64,000 nt of DNA from Lacimicrobium sp. SS2-24. Its GTDB lineage: Bacteria > Pseudomonadota > Gammaproteobacteria > Enterobacterales > Alteromonadaceae. Positions 18,140 to 26,501 of this stretch are shown here, in pieces. Location: assembly GCF_002201535.1 (NCBI RefSeq), contig NZ_NIWW01000001.1:544933-608932 (forward strand). Direction: 5' to 3'. Under the pieces are notes generated by a model. That model had not been told where the DNA came from. It saw nothing but the letters and a program-made list of their open reading frames with translations, and did no database searches. The translations under genes and the position numbers were made by a program. The number at the start of each line of letters is the position of its first letter. Positions within the stretch are counted from its first letter, which is position 1.

Positions 18140-18651
18140 TTAATACTCGCTCTACAATGGGCCATCCACGACACTAGGAATCAGTAAACTATTGGCAGAC
18201 GCAAATCCCACATGCAGCGATCCCACAATGGCAGCCGATACCCAGGATATGCTGGATTTTGTAATTCTATCCATTTCACCTTAGTGAAGCCTTTCAATAC
18301 TGCCAAACGATCTGCTCGCCAATAAAGTCCACTAAATTGTGCAACCAAGCTTAGAAAGAAGGTAGGTGTTATAAACATTCATAACTTCTTATACATATAG
18401 CTTTATGATCAACGAGTTAGATGAGTCGGGTAAATTTATTTAAACCAATAAGTAAGCTGGATAGACAACATGAGGGATCAAACAGTAAGGTTATCGGTGT
18501 GTTTCCAGGCAAAACAGTAATAATGACAAGATAGTGCCAGATTTTTTTGAAAAATCAGTTTTATGACAACAATAAAAAACCGATGCTGCCCAAGTTGGAA
18601 AACAGCATCGGTGAAAGCGGGAGACGCTTTTAAAACAGTACAGCTGGGCAC
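18140..18651. other. Gene-free stretch between exeM-like gene and iadA
   Basis: About 510 bp without a convincing gene. The right end carries the iadA terminator (18573-18612). An AT-rich hairpin (GATTTTTTTGAAAAATC) lies at about 18538-18556. A 65-codon minus-strand frame at 18181-18378 has no ribosome site or recognisable motif and I do not call it. The left part should hold the promoter of the nuclease gene, but I could not place it. Confidence 0.5.
18573..18612 (-). terminator. Terminator downstream of iadA
   Basis: Read on the minus strand, ACCGATGCTG and CAGCATCGGT (18603-18612 and 18579-18588) form a perfect 10-bp stem followed by a six-T run (18573-18578). It lies 40 bp past the iadA stop and would end the receptor-yfcC-iadA transcript. 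Confidence 0.85.
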
Positions 18652-19824
18652 CTATTCAAAGGTGCCTTTTACACAAGGTTGGCCTTTTGTCACCATCAAC
18701 CGCCCTTTAGCATAAACCGCATCGATAGCTAACGAATCCGCATCAGCAATGATCAGATCGGCATCGCAGCCAATCTCAACGCGGCCTTTATGTGCCAATC
18801 CGAGAATCTCGGCAGGGCTGCGGGTAACCGTTGCCAAGGCTTTTTCCAGCGGCGCCTGGTACTTTTTGACTGCGTCGCAGAACGCACCATACAGTGATTC
18901 CACTTGCCCGACTTCCAGTCCCACTAAACGGCCTTGATTGTCAAATACCGGCAGACTGGCATTACCGTCAGAGCTGATGGTGAGATGAGCGGCATCCACC
19001 CCCTGTTGCAGGCAATAGGCTACTGCCTCTGCGGCTGGGATCTCACCTTCATAGATAAACTGCGCATTGGTACTGCTGGTAAAATCAATTCTCCCCCCCA
19101 CCCGGGTCCACGCAATACCGGCATCGAGCAAGGATTGATTGCGGTTCATGTGTGTGGGATAAAACTGCGAGGCAGGAAGGTCAGATTGCTCTACCACCTC
19201 ATGTAACAGTCTCAGCTGACTGGGGCTATCACCCACATGGATGCTGACGATCCCGGCTTTGCCTGATAGCATGCCGCCGACCCGCGCATCTGAAGCGATT
19301 TGCATCAGCTCTCTGGCAGTAGGCTGCGACGAACGGTGATCGGCAATGGCCACCTCACCAATACCGATAAACTTATCGATAAGCACGATATCATCGGTCA
19401 CATTGCCGGTTATGGTACGCGGCGGCAATTGATAAGAGCCGGTATAGCAATACACACTCAGGCCTTCTGTTTCCAGGCCCCGTGCTTTGGCAAGCAGGTC
19501 TGGTAAGGTGCGCGTAGTGGCATCGGTACCCAGCGCCCCGATCACCGTGGTGACACCGCCGCGGGTCGCATCAGTCAGCGACATCTGTGGCGTCCGGGTA
19601 TGAAAGCCCCCTTCACCGCCACCGCCGGTAATATGCACCAGACTGTCAACCAACCCTGGCATCAGTAGTTTATTACTGCCATCTACCTCTGTAACCAACT
19701 CAGATTCAAGAGTCAGGTGTGAATCCATGGCAACCACTTTGTCGCCCGCGATCAGCACATCCAAGGTGCCTTTATCCTCAGGGCTAAGTACCCTGATATT
19801 CCTTATTAGAGTAAGACTGTTCAT
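18652..19824 (-). CDS. iadA: Isoaspartyl dipeptidase (beta-aspartyl peptidase) IadA, variant metal site
   Basis: About 390 residues, an amidohydrolase-fold enzyme that splits beta-Asp-X dipeptides. The ATG at 19822-19824 overlaps the yfcC stop (ATGA) and matches the family N terminus. Substrate residues of E. coli IadA are kept: Glu71 (GGGGEGG), Tyr131 (TGSYQLPPRTITG), Arg164 (ADHRS), His196, His225 and Arg228 (PTHMNRN), Asp286 and Ser290 (SSDGNAS). Two metal-ligand positions differ: the first His of HxH is Leu62 (SLVH) and the bridging Lys is Glu157. This resembles mononuclear amidohydrolases such as E. coli NagA. Being coupled to a permease and near a cyanophycinase, its likely substrate is beta-Asp-Arg. 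Confidence 0.85.
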   Translation of the reverse strand: MNSLTLIRNIRVLSPEDKGTLDVLIAGDKVVAMDSHLTLESELVTEVDGSNKLLMPGLVDSLVHITGGGGEGGFHTRTPQMSLTDATRGGVTTVIGALGTDATTRTLPDLLAKARGLETEGLSVYCYTGSYQLPPRTITGNVTDDIVLIDKFIGIGEVAIADHRSSQPTARELMQIASDARVGGMLSGKAGIVSIHVGDSPSQLRLLHEVVEQSDLPASQFYPTHMNRNQSLLDAGIAWTRVGGRIDFTSSTNAQFIYEGEIPAAEAVAYCLQQGVDAAHLTISSDGNASLPVFDNQGRLVGLEVGQVESLYGAFCDAVKKYQAPLEKALATVTRSPAEILGLAHKGRVEIGCDADLIIADADSLAIDAVYAKGRLMVTKGQPCVKGTFE

Positions 19825-21329
19825 TGATAACCTATCATCACAGCCGCCACCATCGCCGCGGCTGACATTAACATAAGACCGAGCACCGGCTTCCAGGCAA
19901 ACCTGGCCCACACAGACCAGTCAATGCGTGCCACACCCAAACACCCGATAAGCGACGCTGAGGTGGGAATAATGGTATTGGTCAGCCCGTCACCCAGCTG
20001 AAATGCCAGTACCGCTATCTGCCTGGACACCCCGACCAAATCCGATAAGGGTGCCATCAGCGGCATGGTGAGGGCCGCCTGACCTGAACCCGATGCAATA
20101 AAGAAGTTAAATACCGACTGAAATGCAAACATAAACAGCGCCGAACCGGTTTCAGACACCGATGCCATGCTACTGCCAGCATGATGCAGCAAGGTGTTGA
20201 GTACCGATGGGCTGGTCGCATCATCGCCCCCCAGAATCAACACAATGCCCTTGGCCATGCCCACGATCAGGGCGGCAGGCAACAGCTCTTTGGCCCCTTT
20301 CTGAAACGCCTCTGACGCACCGTTCATGGTCATGCGGCCACCGGCGATGGCTATCACCGCCACTACGATCCCCATGGCAAAGAACTGACTGGCAATCTCG
20401 GGAATGTAATACTGATGCAGGGTTACACCCCAAATGACCCAGATGATGCCGGCCAGCAACGTCAGTAGTATCGCCACATCAATACGCCCGAAGCTGTTAC
20501 TCAGGGCTTGTTGCTGCTGGTTGCGAAAGTGCTCATCGGCAGACAAGCTAACACTGCTACCAGGATTGGCTTTTACCTTGGCCGCATAACGCATGGTAAA
20601 GATCATGCCCACCAGCGTGAAGATGGCCCACAAGGTGACCCGGTACCCTTTACCCGACATCAGGGGCACATCGGCAATACCCTGTGCAATCGCCACACTA
20701 AAAGGGTTCATCCACGAGGTGGCAAACCCGATCTGTGTGGCAATATAAGTAATAAGCACCGCCGTAATCGCGTTGTACCCCAGCGCCACCATCAGCGGCG
20801 TGAGCACGATACAAAAGGCGATGGCCTCTTCGCCCATGCCAAATACGGCGCCCCCGAAAGAAAACAGTAAGAACATCAGTGGCACTATCAGCTTGTCCGC
20901 TTTTTGCGTACGCCGGATCAGCGCCATAATGCCATTATTGACGGCGCCCGATTGCATGATGATGCCAAAGGCACCGCCGACAATCAGAATGAAGGCCACT
21001 ACGCCGATGGCTGCCCCCCATTTCGAGCCTGATACCATGCCCTCGAAGGCATAGTTAAAAAAGCCCTGACCGCCACCACTGGCGAAAATTTTTGCCCCTT
21101 CATTACGCTCGTCCGCATACTGAAAGCTGTCGGGCTGAATCAGTGTTCGGCTTTGCTCCTGACCATCAACCACCTTGATAACCTCGGTGGTTTCAAAATA
21201 GCCGGCCGGAATGATATGGGTTAAGGCTGTGGCAATAAGCACCACAAAAAACAGGATCACAAACGCATCGGGCATTTTACTGGCCAGCGATAACGATTGT
21301 GGCTGTGAAGTTGACTTTTCAGCTTGCAT
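19821..21329 (-). CDS. yfcC: YfcC-family permease (putative dipeptide/amino acid transporter)
   Basis: A 502-residue inner-membrane protein with about 12 membrane segments, of the YfcC/ArcD-related branch of the ion-transporter superfamily. Motifs include MPDAFVILFFVVLIATALTHIIPAGYF (as two pieces), FGGAVFGMGEEAIAFC, GSGQAALTMPLMAPLSDLVGVSRQ and QLGDGLTNTIIPTS. A soluble loop follows the first segment (residues 45-85). Such proteins carry basic amino acids, dipeptides or C4-dicarboxylates; the substrate here is unknown. It is translationally coupled to iadA (ATGA), which points to uptake of an isoaspartyl dipeptide. The gap to the receptor gene is 80 bp and contains a strong hairpin. Confidence 0.8.
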   Translation of the reverse strand: MQAEKSTSQPQSLSLASKMPDAFVILFFVVLIATALTHIIPAGYFETTEVIKVVDGQEQSRTLIQPDSFQYADERNEGAKIFASGGGQGFFNYAFEGMVSGSKWGAAIGVVAFILIVGGAFGIIMQSGAVNNGIMALIRRTQKADKLIVPLMFLLFSFGGAVFGMGEEAIAFCIVLTPLMVALGYNAITAVLITYIATQIGFATSWMNPFSVAIAQGIADVPLMSGKGYRVTLWAIFTLVGMIFTMRYAAKVKANPGSSVSLSADEHFRNQQQQALSNSFGRIDVAILLTLLAGIIWVIWGVTLHQYYIPEIASQFFAMGIVVAVIAIAGGRMTMNGASEAFQKGAKELLPAALIVGMAKGIVLILGGDDATSPSVLNTLLHHAGSSMASVSETGSALFMFAFQSVFNFFIASGSGQAALTMPLMAPLSDLVGVSRQIAVLAFQLGDGLTNTIIPTSASLIGCLGVARIDWSVWARFAWKPVLGLMLMSAAAMVAAVMIGYQ

Positions 21330-21378
21330 AACACCACCTGACTGATAAATCAGTCATTACATGTATGAATAGTATGTT

Positions 21379-21398
21379 GGCGGGGCAGATGCCCCGCC
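21379..21398 (-). promoter_or_regulatory. Stable hairpin between receptor gene and yfcC
   Basis: GGCGGGGCA and TGCCCCGCC form a 9-bp, nearly all G/C stem with a 2-base loop, 12 bases after the receptor stop. No T-run follows, so full termination is unlikely; it could protect the receptor mRNA and reduce expression of yfcC-iadA relative to it. Confidence 0.5.
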
Positions 21399-21409
21399 GC
21401 CGCGTTGAG

Positions 21410-24328
21410 TTAGAAGAAGTAACTCAAGGATACACGGTAAGTGGTGCCAAAAGCATCATGGTTGATACTGTCGAAGCCACGGGCCGAGCCATAAGCGCGG
21501 GGTGGCTCGCGGTCAAACAGATTGTCGATTGACAGACTGACACTGGCATTTTCGAAGTCATAACCGGCACTCAGACGCACGGTAGTCCAGGCGCTCACAT
21601 CACGCTCGCCGTTTTCGTCCAGTTCACCCAGGCTTTCCAGCTCATCAATTTCACGCCCACGCAAACGAATGATGTCATCGGCGTAGGAATCGGTGTAGTA
21701 CGCTGTTACACCGGCAAACCAATCGTCTGTATCCCAGAACAGTCCAAGGCTGGCAATGTTCTCAGGGTAACGCCAGGTACCGATCAGCTCTTCGATCTCA
21801 TCGGAGCCAGGCTTGTTACGCTCAAAGCTGATGTAATGAGTTGCGTCAAATTGCAGTGACAGATCGCCGCCGCTGAATTCAAATTTGTGATCAAAGGCCA
21901 GATCCAAACCACTGACCGTCTGCGTACCAGTGTTTTCCAGCAGCAAAACGTGGTCACGATACAACGGCAGTTCTTCGAAGCGAGGCTGGTCAAAGTCAAT
22001 CCAGGCATCCAGAATCTCGCTCAGGTTTGCACCTTGTTCCTCGATGGTCAGACCGGCAGAGTCAGTGACCAGACACAGATCGGGATCATAGGAGATACCC
22101 GTCTCACCTTCAGGAACCAGACCACAATGGCGCAGTGAGGCATCGCTGATGGCTCTGTCCAGAACACCGGTCATATCTGTATCCACCAGTTTTTCATGGT
22201 CGAAGCGCCAGTAGTCCAGGGTGACCGTGGTGTAACGGGTTGGACTCCAGGCAAAGCCCAGGCTCACAGAGTCAGACTCTTCTGCTTTGAGCGCAGGATT
22301 ACCCAGTTCCAGTACGTTGTTACCGCGTAAATCACCGAAACCTTCACAATACAGATCCGCCACTGCCTGGTTGGCAGAACAATCAAAAGACGCACGAGTG
22401 GTACGTAACTTCACACCGGCCTGCGTCAGAGACGGCGCACGGAAAGAGGTCGCCCAGGACGCACGCATCACCAGGTCATCCGTAGGACGGTAGATCATAG
22501 ACACTTTAGGGTTAAAGCTGTCGCCGAAATCATCATAGTCGTCATAGCGACCGGCCAGCTGCATTTCCAGCTGTTCAGTCAACGGAATATGGAATTCTGC
22601 AAACGCACCCCACTGTGTACGATCCGCTTCAGACAAGCTCGAACCGTAACCAAACACATCCACCAGGTAATCGTTTTCAAAACGCGCGCGGGCGTTCAGA
22701 GAAGGAATGTCGGTGATTTCTTCTTTACGGAATTCCAGACCAAATGCAGAGCGAATCACATCATTATTGAATTCCATCAGATCGCCGGAGAATTTCAGAT
22801 CCCAGCCGTACACGGTGCTTTCGCCGTCACGGGTAGGCATCTCCTGGGCAAGGGCCAGAATGGCGTCATTGGCGCCGTCATTCTGCGCGAATGGATTGTA
22901 CATGCCCAGCAAGTCAGCACCGCCGCAGCTCAGCGTATCGGTATCGTCATTGTAATCGGCAATCTGACCGTTTGAGCACAGCTCACCGGCAATGGCAGCA
23001 TGGTACTTATAACGGTTATAGATACCGGCTGTGGCCACCTGCTCAGATTCTGATTTAGATAAAGTAACGGCCGATTCCCATTCCCAGTCGCCAACCATAC
23101 CTTGCAGACCCGAAACCAGACGGAAAGAATCGGTCTCGATTTCTACGGTGCGGGGATCTTCGAAACGGGCATCAAACTGGAAACCATACAGTCTGCGACC
23201 ATTGGGCGTTGTGAAGGGGTCAATGTAGAGGTTATCTAACAGTTCGTTACGCAGATCATCGGGATAGATATCCAGTGCGGTTTCATCAACAAATGGCCCT
23301 TCAGAATCGTCAATCTGGTTAATCGGCGCAGGCGTTGAATACGAAGTCGACTTAGTGTTGGTATAGAAGAAGTCGGTTTTCCAGTTCAGGTCACCAAAAT
23401 CTTTATTGTAGGTAAAACCTGCAGACAAGCTTTCCAGCGGCGTTTCCAGCCAATCATCGCCATTACCGTAATAGGCACAGATTTCTTCACCGAACTCCGT
23501 GGTGACAAATTCGGTTTTACAGTCCGGGCTGCCGATCTCATTGCCGTCACGGGCAGAGAAATAGTAAATATTGGGTGTGCCCTTGGGCAGGTAGGAGTAA
23601 CTGCTTTCCAGCACCGGGTCGCGGGTATAGCTGCGATCCGTGGCTTTAAAGTCTTTGCGGTCATAATAATCGGCGAAAACCATCAAGTCGCCACCGCCGA
23701 CTTCATCACCCCAGATGAAGTTGATATTGGCCTTGCCCTCATCAGAGCTGGCAGTGCTGTTGCCATAAGACACATTCACTTCAGCGCCCTGGTAATCTTT
23801 TTTCAGGATGTAGTTGATAACCCCAGCGACGGCATCGGCACCATAGGTTGCAGAGGCACCGGTGGCCAACACTTCAATACGCTCAATGGCTGCCAAAGGA
23901 ATACTGTTAATATCCACAAAGTTTTGGGTGCCAGAGGCAAACGAGCTGGCCGCAATACGACGACCATTAACCAGCGTCAGGGTCGCTGATGGGCCCAGGC
24001 CTCGCAGTGATGCAGCGGCCTGACCAGCAGGTGTAGAGGTAGACGTCGCACCACTTTCTGAGGTGGAGAATGAACCTTCACCACCGCGAGTCTGGGAGAT
24101 AGTACGCATCAGCTCAAATACACTGCTGGCACCGGATTTCTTGATATCTTCGGCACTGATGATGGTCAGCGGCTGCGCCCCTTCCATGTCCACCCCACGA
24201 ATGTGAGAGCCGGTGATCTGAATTTTCTCAACTGATTGTTCGCTTTCCGTTTCCTGTGCGTTAGCAAATCCTGTCAGGCCCATGCCCAGGCCAATACAAA
24301 TAGCAGTATGCAACTTGTTGATTTTCAT
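21410..24328 (-). CDS. TonB-dependent outer-membrane receptor
   Basis: A 972-residue outer-membrane protein with a 24-residue signal peptide (cleavage after FANA). The plug has EKIQITGSHIRG, SLRGLGPSATLTLVNGRR and GASATYGADAVAGVINYILKKD; the C terminus has DNLFDREPP and ends in SYFF, as required for BAM insertion. Size and motifs match the large TonB-dependent receptors of Alteromonadales used for peptides, glycans and other polymers. Energy would come from TonB-ExbBD, not in the window. It leads the yfcC-iadA genes and is divergent from a secreted cyanophycinase, so import of cyanophycin-derived dipeptides is the best guess. Confidence 0.9.
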   Translation of the reverse strand: MKINKLHTAICIGLGMGLTGFANAQETESEQSVEKIQITGSHIRGVDMEGAQPLTIISAEDIKKSGASSVFELMRTISQTRGGEGSFSTSESGATSTSTPAGQAAASLRGLGPSATLTLVNGRRIAASSFASGTQNFVDINSIPLAAIERIEVLATGASATYGADAVAGVINYILKKDYQGAEVNVSYGNSTASSDEGKANINFIWGDEVGGGDLMVFADYYDRKDFKATDRSYTRDPVLESSYSYLPKGTPNIYYFSARDGNEIGSPDCKTEFVTTEFGEEICAYYGNGDDWLETPLESLSAGFTYNKDFGDLNWKTDFFYTNTKSTSYSTPAPINQIDDSEGPFVDETALDIYPDDLRNELLDNLYIDPFTTPNGRRLYGFQFDARFEDPRTVEIETDSFRLVSGLQGMVGDWEWESAVTLSKSESEQVATAGIYNRYKYHAAIAGELCSNGQIADYNDDTDTLSCGGADLLGMYNPFAQNDGANDAILALAQEMPTRDGESTVYGWDLKFSGDLMEFNNDVIRSAFGLEFRKEEITDIPSLNARARFENDYLVDVFGYGSSLSEADRTQWGAFAEFHIPLTEQLEMQLAGRYDDYDDFGDSFNPKVSMIYRPTDDLVMRASWATSFRAPSLTQAGVKLRTTRASFDCSANQAVADLYCEGFGDLRGNNVLELGNPALKAEESDSVSLGFAWSPTRYTTVTLDYWRFDHEKLVDTDMTGVLDRAISDASLRHCGLVPEGETGISYDPDLCLVTDSAGLTIEEQGANLSEILDAWIDFDQPRFEELPLYRDHVLLLENTGTQTVSGLDLAFDHKFEFSGGDLSLQFDATHYISFERNKPGSDEIEELIGTWRYPENIASLGLFWDTDDWFAGVTAYYTDSYADDIIRLRGREIDELESLGELDENGERDVSAWTTVRLSAGYDFENASVSLSIDNLFDREPPRAYGSARGFDSINHDAFGTTYRVSLSYFF

Positions 24329-24531
24329 GATAATTACCCTGTTGTTACCATGCCAGACAGATCGACGACGTACAAAAGACGGACGTACCCTGTTGGCAAT
24401 TTTTTAATAGTTAATGGTGTTTTGGGATGGTGGTACCAGGCAGCAGTGCGCCGCTCCGATTCACCTGGAGAAAACGGGGGAGGCTATTCGTCGAACCACT
24501 CAGACAAATAGAAGCTGTTGTAATGATAACT

Positions 24532-24544
24532 GGTCAGGTTGACC
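24532..24544. promoter_or_regulatory. Dyad symmetry GGTCA-N3-TGACC
   Basis: A perfect 5-bp inverted repeat, GGTCA GGT TGACC, in the divergent control region; a candidate operator, with no regulator identified. Short palindromes occur by chance, so this is weak alone. Confidence 0.3.
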
Positions 24545-24570
24545 GCTTTTTTCAACATAATGACTTCGTT

Positions 24571-24592
24571 TTGGTTAACTCGTTTTGACCAA
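24571..24592. promoter_or_regulatory. Dyad symmetry TTGGTTAA-N6-TTGACCAA
   Basis: An imperfect 8-bp inverted repeat (one mismatch) 27 bp from the first dyad and about 45 bp upstream of the candidate -35 box. TTGACC is shared with the first dyad (GTTGACC), hinting at one protein binding both. Confidence 0.35.
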
Positions 24593-24635
24593 TAATTATG
24601 CGATTTCGCGCTTTTTTTGGCGTTTCACAATCTCA

Positions 24636-24665
24636 TTGACACCCTAATAGAATTACCTTTAGCGT
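24636..24665 (+). promoter_or_regulatory. Candidate promoter of the cyanophycinase gene
   Basis: A consensus -35 box, TTGACA at 24636-24641, is followed 18 bp later by TAGCGT at 24660-24665, a poor -10. It lies about 50 bp before the start codon, in an AT-rich stretch. The -35 is convincing, the -10 is not, so an activator may be needed. Confidence 0.35.
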
Positions 24666-24713
24666 AAAAGCATGTCAACAAAAATTTAACCTTCTCACAC
24701 AGGAATCTCCGTT

Positions 24714-26492
24714 ATGCGAGTGTCTGCGCTGTTTGCAGTTTCAATACTTTCCCTCTCAACCTCTTTTGTCGCCAATGCCGTCGATAATGCAGGCAATAGC
24801 AGTGAAAAACATGAAAAAACCAGTGATAACTACAACCTTATATTGGTAGGTGGAGGGCTCTCAACCTGCTCAAGTTATAGCCAAAGCAATTGCCATGGCG
24901 AGCCATTTTCCGCGAGCACGAAACAGCAGTCTTTTTATCAAATCAACGAAAACACCCTGAGGGCATTGTTAAAATCCCCGCCCTTTTTGCAACAACCTGA
25001 AGCATACCGACATGATTTTGAACGGGTAATTAAGAATATTTATGCAAAGCAGAAGAATAAAGTCCTGAGCAGCGAAGCGCTCGGCGATGCTTTTGCCAGA
25101 ATCAATTTTACCCACCTCAATGGTTCTGTGTTTTACCAGGAACTCCCTGATGCCCTTTACTACGCTATGCTCGATTTCTTCGAGATGCCCCAGACAGATG
25201 ACAAGGGCAACAGGAAAAAGGAAGTCACCTCCCTTGAGCACAATCTAAACCCCCACTCTACTGCCATTTACCGCCGCTTTGTGGACATGGCCAGAAGTCG
25301 GTTAAACGCTCCGGCACAAAAACCCAAAGTAGCGGTCATTACAGCCTCCAGTCGCGATCCCTTTGAAGTAGCAGATTTCTATACCTCCGTGTTCGAAGAT
25401 GCTGGTGCTGAGGTGATCTGGCTGCCACTGGACAAAACCTATCAACAGGCGCGGGCGTTAGAAAATAAAGGTTTAGATGGATGCAGCCGACTTAACGCTA
25501 TTCGCGCTGACAATGGCAGCTTTAATCGCGAGGCAATCTATCCACTGCGTACGGCGTTGCAACAGCAATATTGTCAGCAGCCACAGCAACTTTTACAACA
25601 ACTGAGTACTGTTCAGGGGATCTTTTTTAACGGCGGAGACCAGAGCCTCACATTAGCCTCATTGCTGACGCCGGAGGGCAAAGACAGCATCGAATTAAAG
25701 CGCATTAAACAGCGACTGCAAGCCGGAGAACTGGTAGTGGGTGGCACCAGTGCAGGTACTGCGGTGCAATCAGGCGGGGTATTTGAACAGCGCCCGGTTC
25801 CGATGATTTCCAACGGTGACTCTGCCACAGCCTTTGCCCGTGGTCCCTTCGCCACTCCACCACCGAGTATTCGCTGTAGTGCCGACAATCCCTGTCAACA
25901 TGGTCTGCAAGGTGGCGACCTGACCTACCGCGCACGTGGCGGTTCAGGCCTGTTCACGCTGGGCATTATGGATACCCACTTTTCAGAGCGTAATCGTGAG
26001 GCGCGACTGGCACTTTTAAGCACCTATACCGGTACCCGCTTCGGTTTTGGTGTGGATGAAGCCACAGCCTTAATGGTCAATACCAACAGTGAACCGGTAC
26101 AGATGGAGGTAATCGGTCAGGGCGGTGTATTTATCAGCGACAGCAAAAGCGGTATCTACAAGCTCCAGGATGGCAAACGACAACTGGTGGCCAGCAGCCA
26201 CTTTTTAAACCACGGCGACAAACTCACTTATGCCAAAGAGACCGGCGAACTGACCTTTGAGCTTGCGGGCAAGGCTGCGAATGAAGTACAAAAAGTAGAA
26301 CCGCCGCTCAAAGAAGGCGTCTGGCGCAGGCTGCTTAGCCATAACTGTGGCACCCGGGAGCCCCTTAACTGGACCCTGGACAAGGTGGCCTATGTGACCA
26401 TGCCCACTGAAGACACCCGCTTTGCCATTGGCGCGGTAGCAGGCGAACCCCGTTGCAGTTATACCCATCTCGCCTTTGGCGCAGAGAACTGA
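24714..26492 (+). CDS. Secreted cyanophycinase-family serine peptidase (CphE-like)
   Basis: A 592-residue protein of peptidase family S51/cyanophycinase with a Sec signal peptide (cleavage after FVANA). The nucleophile Ser346 is in GGTSAGT. Other family hallmarks are VGGGLSTCSSY, FNGGDQSLTL (305-314), GIMDTHFSERNREARL and GFGVDEATALMV. Intracellular cyanophycinases are about 270 residues; this one has a 140-residue insert before the core and a C-terminal extension, like the extracellular enzymes of cyanophycin-degrading bacteria. It would release beta-Asp-Arg dipeptides from the polymer. Divergence from a receptor-permease-IadA unit supports this role. Release beyond the outer membrane (for example by type II secretion) is inferred. 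Confidence 0.82.
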   Translation: MRVSALFAVSILSLSTSFVANAVDNAGNSSEKHEKTSDNYNLILVGGGLSTCSSYSQSNCHGEPFSASTKQQSFYQINENTLRALLKSPPFLQQPEAYRHDFERVIKNIYAKQKNKVLSSEALGDAFARINFTHLNGSVFYQELPDALYYAMLDFFEMPQTDDKGNRKKEVTSLEHNLNPHSTAIYRRFVDMARSRLNAPAQKPKVAVITASSRDPFEVADFYTSVFEDAGAEVIWLPLDKTYQQARALENKGLDGCSRLNAIRADNGSFNREAIYPLRTALQQQYCQQPQQLLQQLSTVQGIFFNGGDQSLTLASLLTPEGKDSIELKRIKQRLQAGELVVGGTSAGTAVQSGGVFEQRPVPMISNGDSATAFARGPFATPPPSIRCSADNPCQHGLQGGDLTYRARGGSGLFTLGIMDTHFSERNREARLALLSTYTGTRFGFGVDEATALMVNTNSEPVQMEVIGQGGVFISDSKSGIYKLQDGKRQLVASSHFLNHGDKLTYAKETGELTFELAGKAANEVQKVEPPLKEGVWRRLLSHNCGTREPLNWTLDKVAYVTMPTEDTRFAIGAVAGEPRCSYTHLAFGAEN

Positions 26493-26501
26493 CAACTTTG
26501 C

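Larger units (their letters stand above)
24329..24713. other. Divergent control region, receptor operon / cyanophycinase
   Basis: A 385-bp gap between the start codons of the two divergent units. It carries two dyad symmetries (24532-24544 and 24571-24592) and a possible promoter facing the cyanophycinase (24636-24665). No ORF in it looks real. A shared regulator acting here would control the whole set; no regulator gene is adjacent. Confidence 0.5.

Noticed and set aside
18181-18378. A 65-codon minus-strand frame in the gap near 18.2 kb
   Set aside because: No ribosome site, no hydrophobic or domain pattern, AT-rich non-coding surroundings.
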